Of a DNA stretch of 64,000 nucleotides, positions 13,496 through 24,660 are shown in pieces. This DNA is from Epiperipatus broadwayi (taxonomy: Eukaryota; Onychophora; Udeonychophora; Euonychophora; Peripatidae), in NCBI GenBank assembly GCA_028023455.1, contig JAQFVV010012511.1:436001-500000 (forward strand). The letters are read 5' to 3'. The position numbers were made by a program, and so were the translations under genes. Each line of letters begins with the position of its first letter. Position 1 is the first letter of the stretch. The notes under the pieces are model-generated. The model searched no databases, was not told the origin of the DNA, and worked only from the letters and a program-made list of their open reading frames with translations.

Positions 13496-14239
13496 CTTTG
13501 TGTCTTACTAAAACATAAATGTAAATTGCTCTCAAAGAATTTTTATGAATTTTATTCTCTCTCATATGCTCTAACTTTCTTTAACTTTGGTGTGGTCATT
13601 TATTTATTACTTGATTTTATATGGCTGATTTTGTTATTAACATGCCAATCTCAAACAATCTGACGAGTTGAATTTCTTAAAATCTTTTCTTTCCTCTTTT
13701 AAGTAAACCTCCATAAATTAAGGTTACTAACGTCCCCTTAAAACATAATGCATTATTAATTAATACGCTCGCCAGATCGTTTTTACGAGTCAACATTTTA
13801 TGTTTTACTGTAAAAATTTGTTATTTGTTTAATTCTGAATTCTACCTGGGGTGAATCCAGAACTCAAGCTAATTAATGCTCTGAAACCTTATTTATTTTA
13901 TAAATATTATTATTCAATTCTGAAAAGGTGACTTATTGTTTTCTATATATAACTGCTAGTTATTTTCTTTTTCCATACTCTTAAAATATCATAAGCTTAA
14001 CTATTCAGTTGTTGTAAAATCCATGAAAGTGGGATTGAATTATTTTAAATAGCAGAAAATGAGGGGATCAAATCTTAATGTATATTTTATTAAATGAAAT
14101 CTAAATTTCTCTATATATATTCTAGTGGCATAGCATATTATTTATATAAATTATGGCATTCAAACTAGGGTCATTTATTTTAAAGCAGTAAATCATATTC
14201 TTTCCATACTGCATTACTGACATTCAGCATATCTTCGTG
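13496..14239. other. AT-rich DNA, nothing recognised
   Basis: No coding signal or matched repeat is visible. Confidence 0.5.
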
Positions 14240-14660
14240 AATATATATATATATATTACGTGCTTCTCATCTGAGGGTTGCGACAAGATCAAACCCATAG
14301 ATTTCTTCTCAAGCTTTGTCCTGAGGATAATTGACTTTCCCAGGACCACTTATTTCGTATAAAAGGGCCTCTGGCAGTGATTCCAGTGTGCCTGGCACAC
14401 GCTATGCTTATCCACTATCTTTGTATAAATGGCCTGCACATGGTGATGTCCACAGCATGCCTATCCACTTTTCTCTAAGCACTTCCCAAGAAGGGGGTCT
14501 TAGACGTCGTCTTTCGTCCAGAAGCACAACTTTTCCTGTTATTTCTGCACTATTGTCAGTATCGCCACTTTTTCATATTATTATTTCTTTTGCTTATGAC
14601 CTAATGTTAGTGCTGTAATATTAAAATTGCCTCTGCTCAAAATATATATATATATATAAA
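14240..14660. repeat. GC-richer segment bracketed by (AT)n tracts
   Basis: A stretch of about 380 bp with much higher G+C than its surroundings lies between two AT-dinucleotide tracts, at 14240-14257 and 14642-14659. On the plus strand it is open for 95 codons (14331-14618, reading MTFPGPLISYKRASG and on), but the protein is unrecognised and composition alone could leave it open. The bracketing tracts suggest an element inserted in, or ending in, an (AT)n tract that was duplicated. I see no other copy in this window. Confidence 0.45.
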
Positions 14661-16394
14661 TGCCAAATATTACTAGTTTTGTTAATTAAAATGTTATTTC
14701 AGTCTTATACAAACCCGCCATAGTAATTTAGTATTTCTGTATTTAAGAGTATCTGCCTTAGGGAAAAATCAAGCATTCTGTCTTTTAAATGTTTTTTCCA
14801 ATAAATATTTTGTCATAAAATTAAATGTAATTTTCAAATATGTTTTATTTATTTTCATGATTGTAATAGTGTGAAAATAGTTTATATTAGATCTATAATG
14901 AATCCCAGAACACTTCCCAAATAATATGTTAGTCCCCATGTTTCAGAACCGTAAATCAAATTGTTAATGGCAATATTATGTAATCCTTTTAATAAACAAT
15001 TGGCATCTTAATATTGGACCCACCAAAGATGTGTGTCTACTTACAGTATATGTCACTTAATTAATAAAAGAGCATATGAGAAATAATAGCGTGAATGACA
15101 ATATGTAATTATCTACCGTTTGGTAGACCACTTGCTCATTCATGCACATACTAATGTATGCAATTAATTCATAAGGTATATAATTAATTCATTATATTAA
15201 ACTATTTCTATTGTCTAACTTGTTTGAGTAGTTTGAATTCCCTTTTCTCAACTTCCACATGTACAACTATGCATATGAATTTTTTAATTTAGTTAATATT
15301 GAGTCTCACTGTCTTCTCCTCTTTACTAATGGGATGGATTTTAAAATAAATTCTCATGTGCCATAATTATATGTTATTCATTAGATGTTTGATCTGGGGC
15401 TTAAGGAATGGGTTCGAATCTTGGGCTTGACTGGGTTTGAAGTATGTTTCATAGAGTTCCAGATCATGTTAGATGGAACAACATGTTTTAACTGGTACAA
15501 TACTTGAGATCTCACATTGATGCATTCACTAATGTTAGAAGATTTAATGATCATTTTATAACACAAAGAATTGTACTTCTGTTTTGTGATCCAAATAGAG
15601 AATTTCTTCACTTTTTTCAGGCTCCATAAACCAATTTAAACCTGATTTTGGGTTCAATTTGCTAAACATATGATTAATAATATTCCATGTGCACCTACAA
15701 AAACATCATCTACATTGTGTGTGTATATATAAATTTTTTATGTATATTTAATATTGGAAGGATTATGTCATCCTCTTTGAATGCTAATGCCACACTAAAA
15801 AAAAACTGTGCTAATAAATAAACCCATTAGCTAAGATTCTGCCATTTTATATACATTACCCTTAAATTTCGCCACAATAGCCATCCATATTAAAACATCA
15901 ATAGAAAACAGTCTCTTGTGTTCATCTATATTCTTATTAATTAAAAGATCATTGATAATAATTGATTAATTTTTTTTCTATTTACAGATCCATATGATTC
16001 TCCAGCATCAAAAGAGGCCATTCAAAGGCTCAATAGCATTTAAATTAACACCAAAATGAGTCTCTTAAATCCTGAATGATACATTTCAAACTTATTGACA
16101 ACTATGAATGAAAACTGATTTAAACTTTCTTGTAAAAGTGATAAAACAATAAAACAGGTACTTACTTCTTAGCAAACTTTTTTCCTATCAACTCACAACT
16201 CGACAGTGTAATGAGTCCCAAATTAATTTTTTCTATAGAATTCTCTAGAACCTAATATGGCTGTCATTTCCTTTTAAAATCGTTGGAAGGAAAACTTGTA
16301 ATCACTCTTACAATTCTTGTATGAAAAGGAATCTAAGATGTTCCTCTTTCTAATTAGAATGGTTTTAGAGAATAATCATTCTCTAAACGGTAAC
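14661..16394. other. AT-rich DNA without recognisable genes
   Basis: A B-box-like GGTTCGAATCT occurs near 15410, but I find no A box or tRNA fold around it. The 76-codon minus-strand frame at 15381-15611 is unrecognised. Confidence 0.45.
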
Positions 16395-16912
16395 TTAGGT
16401 AACTAAAATGGGGAGCGTGTAGCATGTGTTGTGATGTGATGTACTGTAGCTTCTTCTTAAACGAAGTCAAGAATCTCTCAGCAATTATACCAAGAGAAAC
16501 TTGTAGCTACTTAATTTTACATTCCCCAGTCTAAGTTTTCCCACATTCTGCTACATCCCATTTCCACAACACAATCTTTGTCAACTCTATAGCCTTTATA
16601 TCTAAATCTCCCTTATCTTTTTCCAAACCCAGCATAAAAACCAATAATCTACTTTCTGTATAATCACTTGTTTCATATTTATTTTTCCATAACTTCATTA
16701 TATGAGCCCTTTCTGTTTTCAAGCATTTACATTCAATTAACAAATGCCTAATATTTTCAATTCCTTCCTTACATAATTTAAAAACTAAATCACCTATATT
16801 TTTCCATTTACATGTACATTCTCTTATTGCTAAAGATTCTGTTTGAGCCTTAACCAATAAACTACTTTCCTTACTATTATCATATATTAACTCGCACCTA
16901 ATATTCTAGTGG
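16395..16912 (-). pseudogene. 3'-terminal LINE fragment with zinc-finger tail
   Basis: The minus strand encodes a 108-codon open segment (16857-16531) containing FKLCKEGIENIRHLLIEC. In non-LTR reverse transcriptases with a C-terminal C-X2-C-X8-H-X4-C finger, this lies at the end of the protein. The first cysteine is replaced here by phenylalanine (VFKLC against VCKLC at 59400), so the finger is broken. The frame ends in CGKT and is followed by a short 3' untranslated region with the TGATGTACTGTAGC block. The sibling at 59060-59770 is longer and very similar. No reverse transcriptase domain is present, so this is a 5'-truncated copy. Clade assignment (CR1/L2/Jockey-like) is inference. Confidence 0.75.
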
Positions 16913-17036
16913 ACTGATTATTTATAATAATCAAATAATATCTTGATACTCTGTCATTATTAATAATATAAAAAATTTTGTAACAAAGAACAAAACAAAT
17001 TAAATAGACCAAATATACTTTCAATGCATAAGCATC
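16913..17036. other. AT-rich spacer
   Basis: A short AT-rich spacer between the LINE fragment and the inverted-repeat element. Confidence 0.5.
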
Positions 17037-17039
17037 ATA

Positions 17040-17940
17040 ATCAAATTATCAAGAATTTCACCTTAACATCAGATACATTTGGATCTCGTTTTACGCAATA
17101 AATAGGTTCCTCAGAAAACACGCCAAACGAAATCGTGCAAAAATAGACAAAACTTACATTGAAAAAGGGGGGATGCGGTCTGTGATTTTTCAAAATTTGC
17201 GTAAAAGCAAAGCACCAATGTAAAATTACTTTAAAATTCACGCAAAAAAAAAATAAGGAAATAAAATATGACTAATAAAAAATTTCAAATTTGAAAAAAA
17301 TTGATACTATAATATTTAATTTTATTCAAAATATTATATTTTTATGCATAATTTACAGTGCAGTAATTTACATTTTTTTATACACGTTTTAATTATTATG
17401 ATTTTCTGGTGACAACATAATTAATAATTAATCTTTGAGACAATGATTTTATTAATTGTTTACGAAGCTCGCGACATCCAGACATACGACCACTTAGCTC
17501 TCGTTAGAATTTAAAAGCACGTTAATGATTAGTATCATTAATAAGAAAAATAATAATTGATTACGTTCTTTTTGAAAAAACAAAAACAGAATGTGATTTA
17601 AAATGCAAAATTAACACACACAATGTTTGAACAAATTTACATTATAATCTTGTAAAATTTAATATGTGTATACATAAAATGTGGAAATCATGATTTTAAT
17701 TTCATTATTGCATAAAATCTTACTATTATAAAGCACTGAAAATATTGAAATTACTAAGATGAAAGTCGAATTCCAATAATGTGCTATTACTTTCAATATA
17801 ACGTAAGTGTGCGAAATTTATTATTTAAAGTAATAGCGCATTATCGGAAATCGACTACTGGTGAAACACGAATCACGTAACTTCAAAATCGTGTTAAATA
17901 AGTCCGCGTAAAAAGAGACCAAGGTGTATTAATAAAGTAA
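17040..17940. mobile_element. Inverted-repeat DNA element with internal palindrome
   Basis: The left end (near 17065) reads ATACATTTGGATCTCGTTTT and is followed by ACGC. The right end, read on the opposite strand, gives ATACACCTTGGTCTCTTTTT followed by ACGC. Such diverged terminal inverted repeats suggest a non-autonomous DNA transposon of about 0.9 kb. The partial copy at 13200-13495 supports a repeat family. No transposase is visible; the 66-codon frame at 17041-17241 is incidental. The superfamily is not determined and the boundaries are approximate. Confidence 0.55.
17765..17857. repeat. Imperfect palindrome inside the element
   Basis: GTCGAATTCCAATAATGTGC and the following CTATTACTTTCAA are matched in inverted order by the segment ending near 17856, with a few substitutions. 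A hairpin of about 33 bp with a loop of about 27 nt would form. Confidence 0.75.
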
Positions 17941-18934
17941 AACAAGTTTCTATGGCTGCAAGCCAATCAAGGAAGATAGAAAATAGCTGAGGAAACATAC
18001 TAGATATAAAAATTAGTCATAAAATCATGAAAAAAGAAATCCCAGCGTTAAATCATTCATAGAAAAAAAATTACAATATTGTGGTGTCAAACTGGAAGTG
18101 GTCGGATGCGGCAAAATAGTGCAGGAGAAAAAAAATTAAATATTAATTTGATCTCAATTTAGAATCAAACATTATAGATTAAGATTTAAGCTATCTCCCT
18201 GCACAACAATTAAGTTTTTCCAATGATTAGAACCAAAATTATTGGGTCACTTCCGATGCCATTGGGACACCACAAAAAATAAAAAATAAAATTTCAAATT
18301 AACACAGAATTACAACTAAGTGAATCCTGACCTAAAAAACGATGATGTTATAGATGTAAATAAAGTCATTGAAGCTGCAAATTATTCAACCTTCTTTAAT
18401 TCAAAAATTATTAGGAATAATTCAAAGACTAAGCACAAACTCCTAGATTACACAATTCAAACCTGATTACTAATCAAGATCTAGAATGTAAATTAGCAGA
18501 ATTCAAATAGTTTCAATAAACAAGTTACAGTTGAAGTCTTGCCACAGTCAAGCCCATAGTATGGTTACAGAAACTAATTATCAAAACATGTTTTTGCCAT
18601 CAAGCAAGAATCCCATAGTACTGATTGCATCTTTCATAATCAGAATAATCAAGTAGAAATATATTGGCTAGATTATAAACCCTGGAGAACTTTAGTCTGG
18701 TGAGCTGAACAAGTATGTAGAATATTTCACAAGTATTAGGTGTTGACAATGGTGCAAAACAGATCTCCAGCTCCAGTCTTTAGGGTGTGAAATGACACTG
18801 ACAGGTGGTATGTTCGTGGTTTGCAGGTGAAATTAGCAGTGATTTTAAGACTGCGAAGAATTAATGTATATAACATCATGTATTTCTGTAAATCAATATA
18901 TTCTATTTCATGTAATTTGTGATTGATCACCTAT
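17941..18934. other. AT-rich DNA, nothing recognised
   Basis: No recognisable gene. Composition rises in G+C from about 18730 towards the tandem array, so the first part of that array's family may reach back to there. The 64-codon minus-strand frame (18736-18930) is unrecognised. Confidence 0.4.
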
Positions 18935-20350
18935 GTAATGCAGTGTATTTTCCTTGGTCTAGATGGGCAGAGAGACAGAATGTGGTCCCAGCCCATTTGG
19001 AATGGCCTGAATTAGCATAGTTGAGTCAGGGAGCATGGATCATCCCTTGACTCTTCTTCCTTGGGGGAGGGGTGGCAGTCATGGGGGCCTGGTTTATCTG
19101 TGGAGATTGGCAGTGATTCTTGCCACACCCAGAAAAGGGATGTCTGGACTTACCTGGCAGGTTGAAAGTCATTGCTCCAGCATGGACTTTGCCTTGATGG
19201 GCAGCCATATCCTCCTTGATGAACTGTACCATATGCTACTTCATGTTTTTTGTAAAACAAGGTATTTAATTCCATATATTTTGTAATTAATTAGTGTATT
19301 ATCCTTGGTCTAGGTAGGAAGGTAGACCAAATGTAGTCCTGGCACATCTGGACTGGCTAGTATTAGCTTTGTTGAATCAGGGGGTGCAGGTCTCTACTCA
19401 TCTCTTCTTCCTCAAGGAGGGAGTCAGTCATGGGGGGCCTGGCTGATATGTGGGAGTGGGTGGCAATCATCGCCGCACCCAGTATAAGGGATTTCCAGAA
19501 CTACCAGTGGGTTGAGAAAACTTGTTCCCACATGGGCTTGGCCTTCATTTGCTGCTGTTCCCCCTTGTTGGACTTCTTGAGAAAAGTGCTGACCTGTGTT
19601 CCTTTTGGTTTTTCATGTTCCTTAGTTACAGGACACTTTTTGGACAGGTGACCTTGGTTGGTCCTTGCCCATTTGGACTGTCCAATTGGTAATCATTGTT
19701 TTTTGCCTGAATTCTCAGTCTCAAGGGTAGAGGCGACAGCCATGAAGGGTTTGTTGATCGGTGGGATTGGTCGGCAATCATCACCACACCCAGCTTTAGG
19801 GATGATCTGGCAATGTTCTCGTGGTCCTCTCTGATTCGATTGGTGTTCCGGACATGCTGAACCAATGTCATACCCAGATAAATTGTAACCCACTTACGGC
19901 GGAGGGCTGAAACAGTTTAACCTTGTCCAAGGAGTGGGTCTGGGTTCTCGTTAAGTTGAGTTCTGGCAGACAGGTCATGGATGGAGTCTGGGGGAGCCAC
20001 TTGGGGACTTGCCAGGTAAGTTGAGAGTCGATTGTCCTGCATAGACTTTGCCTCGAATGGACTTAGCATCCCCTTGATTGACTGTCCTTTGATCTGTGAT
20101 AATTCATGTCCTTTTTTTTTTTTCCTTTTTTTTTTTTTTTGGTGTTTTTTTTTGATGTTTGTATTTGGAATGAATTTTTTTTTAGATACCTGTAATTCCT
20201 AATCTATTGTACAAGGCAGTTGTATTGCTTTGAGCCACTGCCCAGTTGTAGAATATCAATGTATCATTGTAGCCTCTATGGCCCATGGTTGCAGGTGACA
20301 GAATGTGGTCCCTGCACAGGTGGATCATACTTTAGTGACTTAATAAAGTT
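18935..20350. repeat. GC-rich tandem array, units of about 350 bp
   Basis: Three successive units start near 18951, 19302 and 19651, at a CCTTGG word, which gives a period close to 350 bp. Each unit holds, in the same order, a block around GTCCTTGCCCATTTGG or its variant, a GGG-rich block, a GGCAATCATC(A/G)CC(A/G)CACCCAG block and a TTGGACTT-type block. A truncated fourth unit occupies about 19990-20110 before a long T tract. A block at about 20290-20330 (GACAGAATGTGGTCC) resembles the start of another. Units have diverged strongly, with many indels. Open frames of 63-83 codons occur on both strands but none spans units, so I regard the array as noncoding. Its origin is unknown. Confidence 0.75.
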
Positions 20351-21900
20351 GCATTGAAGCATAAATAATCCAAGCTTTTAATTTATTTTTTTTTTCAAAA
20401 ATCAATAGACCATACTTCAAGTTATAATAAAATTTCTATTTAAATCTATTTCAAACTACTAATAAAAATATTTGTCTTTTTTTAAAAAAAAACATTTCCT
20501 TTTTCGTTATAAAATTTAAAATGTGCGTATTATTTTTAAACCATTATTTAAAAAAAAGAGAAAGATAAGTTTTATGAAATGATAAAATAAATCAATCATG
20601 AGATGATTCTTGAAAAATAGATGAAAATATTTTGTAAAATGCCAATCAGATAAATCTTATAGACAAAAATATAGAAAAGCAAATTCCAAACTTTTTTTTC
20701 TTGCTTTCTTCATTTACCAAATTTGTGTTCTTGTTTGTTTGTTTGTTTCTCAAATTAGAATAGCCATATTTATTAATGAAAATGAGCATTTTTCTCTTTT
20801 TTGGAATCAAAGTGGAAAGTAATGTAGATAATTGCATTTTCTTAGATCAATGCATTTTTTCTAACAAGTTAATTTGCAGTTTGTAACATGAAAACTTTTT
20901 AGTTTGATAAAATTGCATTTTTAATTCTTCTTTCTATTTATATAAAAACATTCTGTTTATATATTCATTACACATTATTATGTTATAACCATATTAATGA
21001 TGTAAAATTGAAATGCTTACATAAATTTTGTTAAAAAGGCAAATAAATAATAGCAAACTACTCCTAATGACATATATATATAATGAACTAATCACTTCAA
21101 TCACTAAGTGTAAATAGAAATAAAATTAAAAATATATCAGTAATAATTATAAATCTACAAATTACGAACTGCCAGCAGTATATATATTTTACTTTTTAAC
21201 TAAGGCATTCAAATATTCCAAGGCCCAAACTCAAAAACTATAATATAAACAAATGATGGCATAAACATATACAAATTTTGACTAATGAAATTTTCTATTT
21301 TTTTCTATATAGATGTTTAACTTATATAGTATAATTTCACAATATGCATTTGATTATTATTCAAACTCTCAGGTGCATGGTTAATTTCCATTAATATGTA
21401 CCATTATTTTCCTATATTGCCTGGGTTTCAGAAATTAGAATCCTAGGCATATGAGATGTCTTTGGTTATATAGTGAAATACTACCTTCATTAGATTTAAT
21501 AGTCAGTAAATTATGCTTACACACTTTGTGACAAATTATAGATTAAATTCTAAATTATATAAATTAGATGAAGTGATTAACTTTGTTAGATATTTATGTG
21601 TAATTTTTTAATATAAAGTTTTTTTTTAAGATAAGTGAAACTTAGAATTATCCTATCTTTTTATTTAATTTATATATTACTTTTCAAAATGCCTATCAGA
21701 ATATTGTTCACATTTTTGATTAAAATAGTGAATGATTAATTTGCAACACATATTAACTGTGCAATTAATGGATGTATTTTTTTGAATTTCTAAAGTTTGG
21801 CTCTAAAGCACATTGTCAATTATTCATGATAATTTGTGTAACACAAATAGTATATCCAATTTTACATAAAACATGGAGTTTATTAGCAATTTATTTACTG
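20351..21900. other. AT-rich DNA without recognisable genes
   Basis: It contains a short TTTG microsatellite near 20730 and AT tracts. No coding signal is visible. Confidence 0.5.
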
Positions 21901-22140
21901 TACATCATTATTTTCAACTATTACTAATCCACTGCAAGATGGCTCATTATGTTTAATCTAATTTCTCTCGTCTATAACTTCCTTCTCTGCATCACTTTTG
22001 CAAGCTTCATTATTTACTCCATCCATTTATATATGGTCTTTTTATAGATATTTTACAATCTCTTGAGATTATTAAAAATCACCTATTATCATTTCTTTTA
22101 ATGACATGACAAGCCCAATTCTATTTTAATTTTTCATATA
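21901..22140 (-). mobile_element. RTE 3'-end fragment
   Basis: It matches the 3' end of the intact RTE element at 54664-54930. Shared words include ATTACTAATCCACTGCA with its partner ATTATCAATCCACTGCA, TTACAATCTCTTG, and CCTATTATCATTTCTTTTA with its partner. It covers only the last 80 or so codons of the reverse transcriptase frame, with substitutions and indels, in the same orientation. This is a 5'-truncated dead copy. Confidence 0.85.
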
Positions 22141-24589
22141 CAGACATATATGTAATTAGAAAAAAAAAAAAAAAAGTATTGAAAATGAAAAAGCTTTTAA
22201 TAAATTCTTGAAAATAATGTGGATTTTAATTTAAGGCCTTTTATATTTAGAACTTTATTTTTATTTTTAATTAAAAGCAACTTGTAAATGAAAAAAAAAA
22301 AACCCTAATGTTCAAAGTAGAATAAAAATTACCTTAGATTAAAGATAAATATTAAAATCTAATAAATAAATAAAAATACTAGACAAAGAATCACCATTAT
22401 TATTAAAAAAAATAGAGACCAAAAAAAAAAAGCTTTCACATATTTGATCAATGTCAAATATATTATGTTGAAACAATTCAAAAATATTTTTAAAAATTGG
22501 GGGAATTAAGAAAGCAAGAATCAAAAAGTAACCTTAATTAATAGTATCTGTAGAAAATGTAAAAATATGCAGTAGTACAAGGAGAAAGAGTTAAGAAGGA
22601 GAAAATAAATGGCTTACCAATTACTTAATTTTGAATGAAGTTATTAAAAAGTAGAAAAATTAGAATTTAAAATTTAATCTTCTTCAAACTGGTTTCTGGC
22701 CTTTGCCTTTATCAAAGAAAACTTGGAATTGAAAGCTAGAACCAATGCAGTTTTTCATTTGGGAATCACATTTAATCCATTTTTTACTAACAAGCTAATA
22801 CCATGAAATTTTTTAAAAAAAAACATTACTAACTTCACTTCTATTCCAACTATAACATAGCATCACTTGACCCTTTCAAATTTCTTCAATATTATGAACA
22901 AAGGCATATTTCCTGTTATCTGCTTTAATGCCATCTATAGTTTTTAGCAGTATTTATAATACTATACAATAATAAGCTAAAAGAAATAAAGTTACATGAT
23001 TCCCAAACGCGGGGGAAAAAAGTATCTACAGTTAAAATAGAAATGAAATTACCGAAATACATAAAATCTAATGTCAGAACTATGTAACTCTACAATCACC
23101 TTGGCTTGGGTTCAAAACTTTAGGATTCTTGAATTTCATGCTATTAGTTTGACAGTATAAAGGATTTTAAAATAGCTATCAGATTCTTAAGTGCTGTTTT
23201 CAGCTTGAATCTCAAGTTTTCATTGATAAAAACAAAAGCCAGAAATTAATCTGGGATAGGGGTTAAATTGTCTTATTATCTGATAAACATATCTTACTCA
23301 AGCTTATAATAGATTGCACAAGAGTAAAAAAAAAAAAAAGAGGCAGCTTATGTTTAAATCAACACTTATTGTAAAGAATGATATTTTTTGCAAAAACTGT
23401 GAATTGCTTTATATATGTAATAAAAAGAAATTCATTTATATAAAGGAAAAAAAGATAAGAAAACAGAAGACCCTAAAAGATATCAGCATAAACTTAAAGC
23501 TGTTAAATGCATTTATCCTAAGATAGAATAGTTTGAAAAAAAAAAAAGATATCCAACTTCACAATTCAAATAAAATTCAAATCATTAACTATCTATAATA
23601 TACTTCCCACACATAAAAATGAAAAAATAATAAAACTAAATATTTATCCATTATTGAACTCATTATGGATGCAAATTGTTTACAACTATAGTAACCTTTC
23701 TTTATAACATATATAGAATATTATGTACACAGATTACTTGAACAAAACATATGACAAAATATATTAGTTAAGCTTTTTGGTGTATGTGGTAAAACATTTG
23801 TAAATCTTAATCTTAATTATTTATTCAAACTGGGTTTGCCCATCATATTTTAATATTTGTAGAATGAAATTTTATATTAATATATACCATTTGTAATTCT
23901 TCAAATTAATTTTTTTTTTTTAGAAAGTTAAAATGCTGCATTTATTTATCTGTGTATGGCAATCAAATACAGGAAGTCTAGTGACATCAAGATCTTTAGA
24001 TGCTTAACACTTAGATTTTGCATCTTAGACACTAATATCCATTATTGCTAAATTTGCTTTGAAAAAATATTAACTAGATATTTTACTCCATTAAAATCCA
24101 TCTATTGACATCTAGTGGAGATAAGTTTTGCAAGAATTATAAATAAATTCAAAAAATCAAAGTACACATAAATATAAAGAGCCTCATGTACTAATCTATG
24201 ACCAGAGGTTTGAACCAGGTGGAATTTGAGATTTTTTTTCACGAAAATAATTTTTTTTTCCAAATATTAATTCATAGCAAAGCTAGTTAAACATCCAATT
24301 ATTGGATGGATAAATGAACAGCCAGTTACTTTTAATTAAAGAAAATAAAAAATGAGATGCATAATTATCTTAAATAGTTGACTAATTACTGTTCCATAAA
24401 TGGAGAGCCCTTCCTCTACAATGAATTATTTAAAGCTATATATATACATTCTATATGTATTTAAAGTACATATAGATCAATTATGATTATTAATTTGCAA
24501 GATCAAGAAATTATTTACTAAGAAATAAAGTAATTATTAATATTGATAAGTTACAAAAAAAAAAATTCTTTTTTTATATCTATGTCAAA
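22141..24589. other. AT-rich DNA without recognisable genes
   Basis: Open frames of 61-70 codons (22339-22524 minus, 23314-23526 plus) are lysine/isoleucine-rich products of A/T composition. No matched repeats. Confidence 0.5.
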
Positions 24590-24660
24590 GCGTTGACCGG
24601 GGAGCGAACCCGGGCCAGCTGCTTGGAAGGCAGCTATGCTAACCGCTAGGCCACCAACGC
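24590..24660 (-). tRNA. tRNA-Gly (anticodon UCC), or intact SINE head
   Basis: The minus strand folds as a 71-nt tRNA. The acceptor is GCGTTGG with TCAACGC (last pair G:T). The anticodon stem GCTGC/GCAGC is perfect, with loop CTTCCAA (anticodon TCC at 24627-24625). The T stem CCGGG/CCCGG is perfect, with loop TTCGCTC. The D arm GCCT...GCAT is weak. A and B boxes are present, and a T11 run lies about 33 nt downstream and could terminate Pol III. It would deliver glycine to GGA/GGG codons. The downstream TTTGACATAG followed by A-rich DNA resembles the tail of the SINEs at 9569 and 29934, so this may be a SINE copy with a well-preserved head. No introns. Confidence 0.75.

Noticed and set aside
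15381-15611. tRNA or SINE around GGTTCGAATCT
   Set aside because: There is no A box, acceptor pairing or A tail near the B-box-like word.
19035-19893. A repeat-protein gene in the GC-rich array
   Set aside because: No frame stays open across consecutive units, and frames shift between units.
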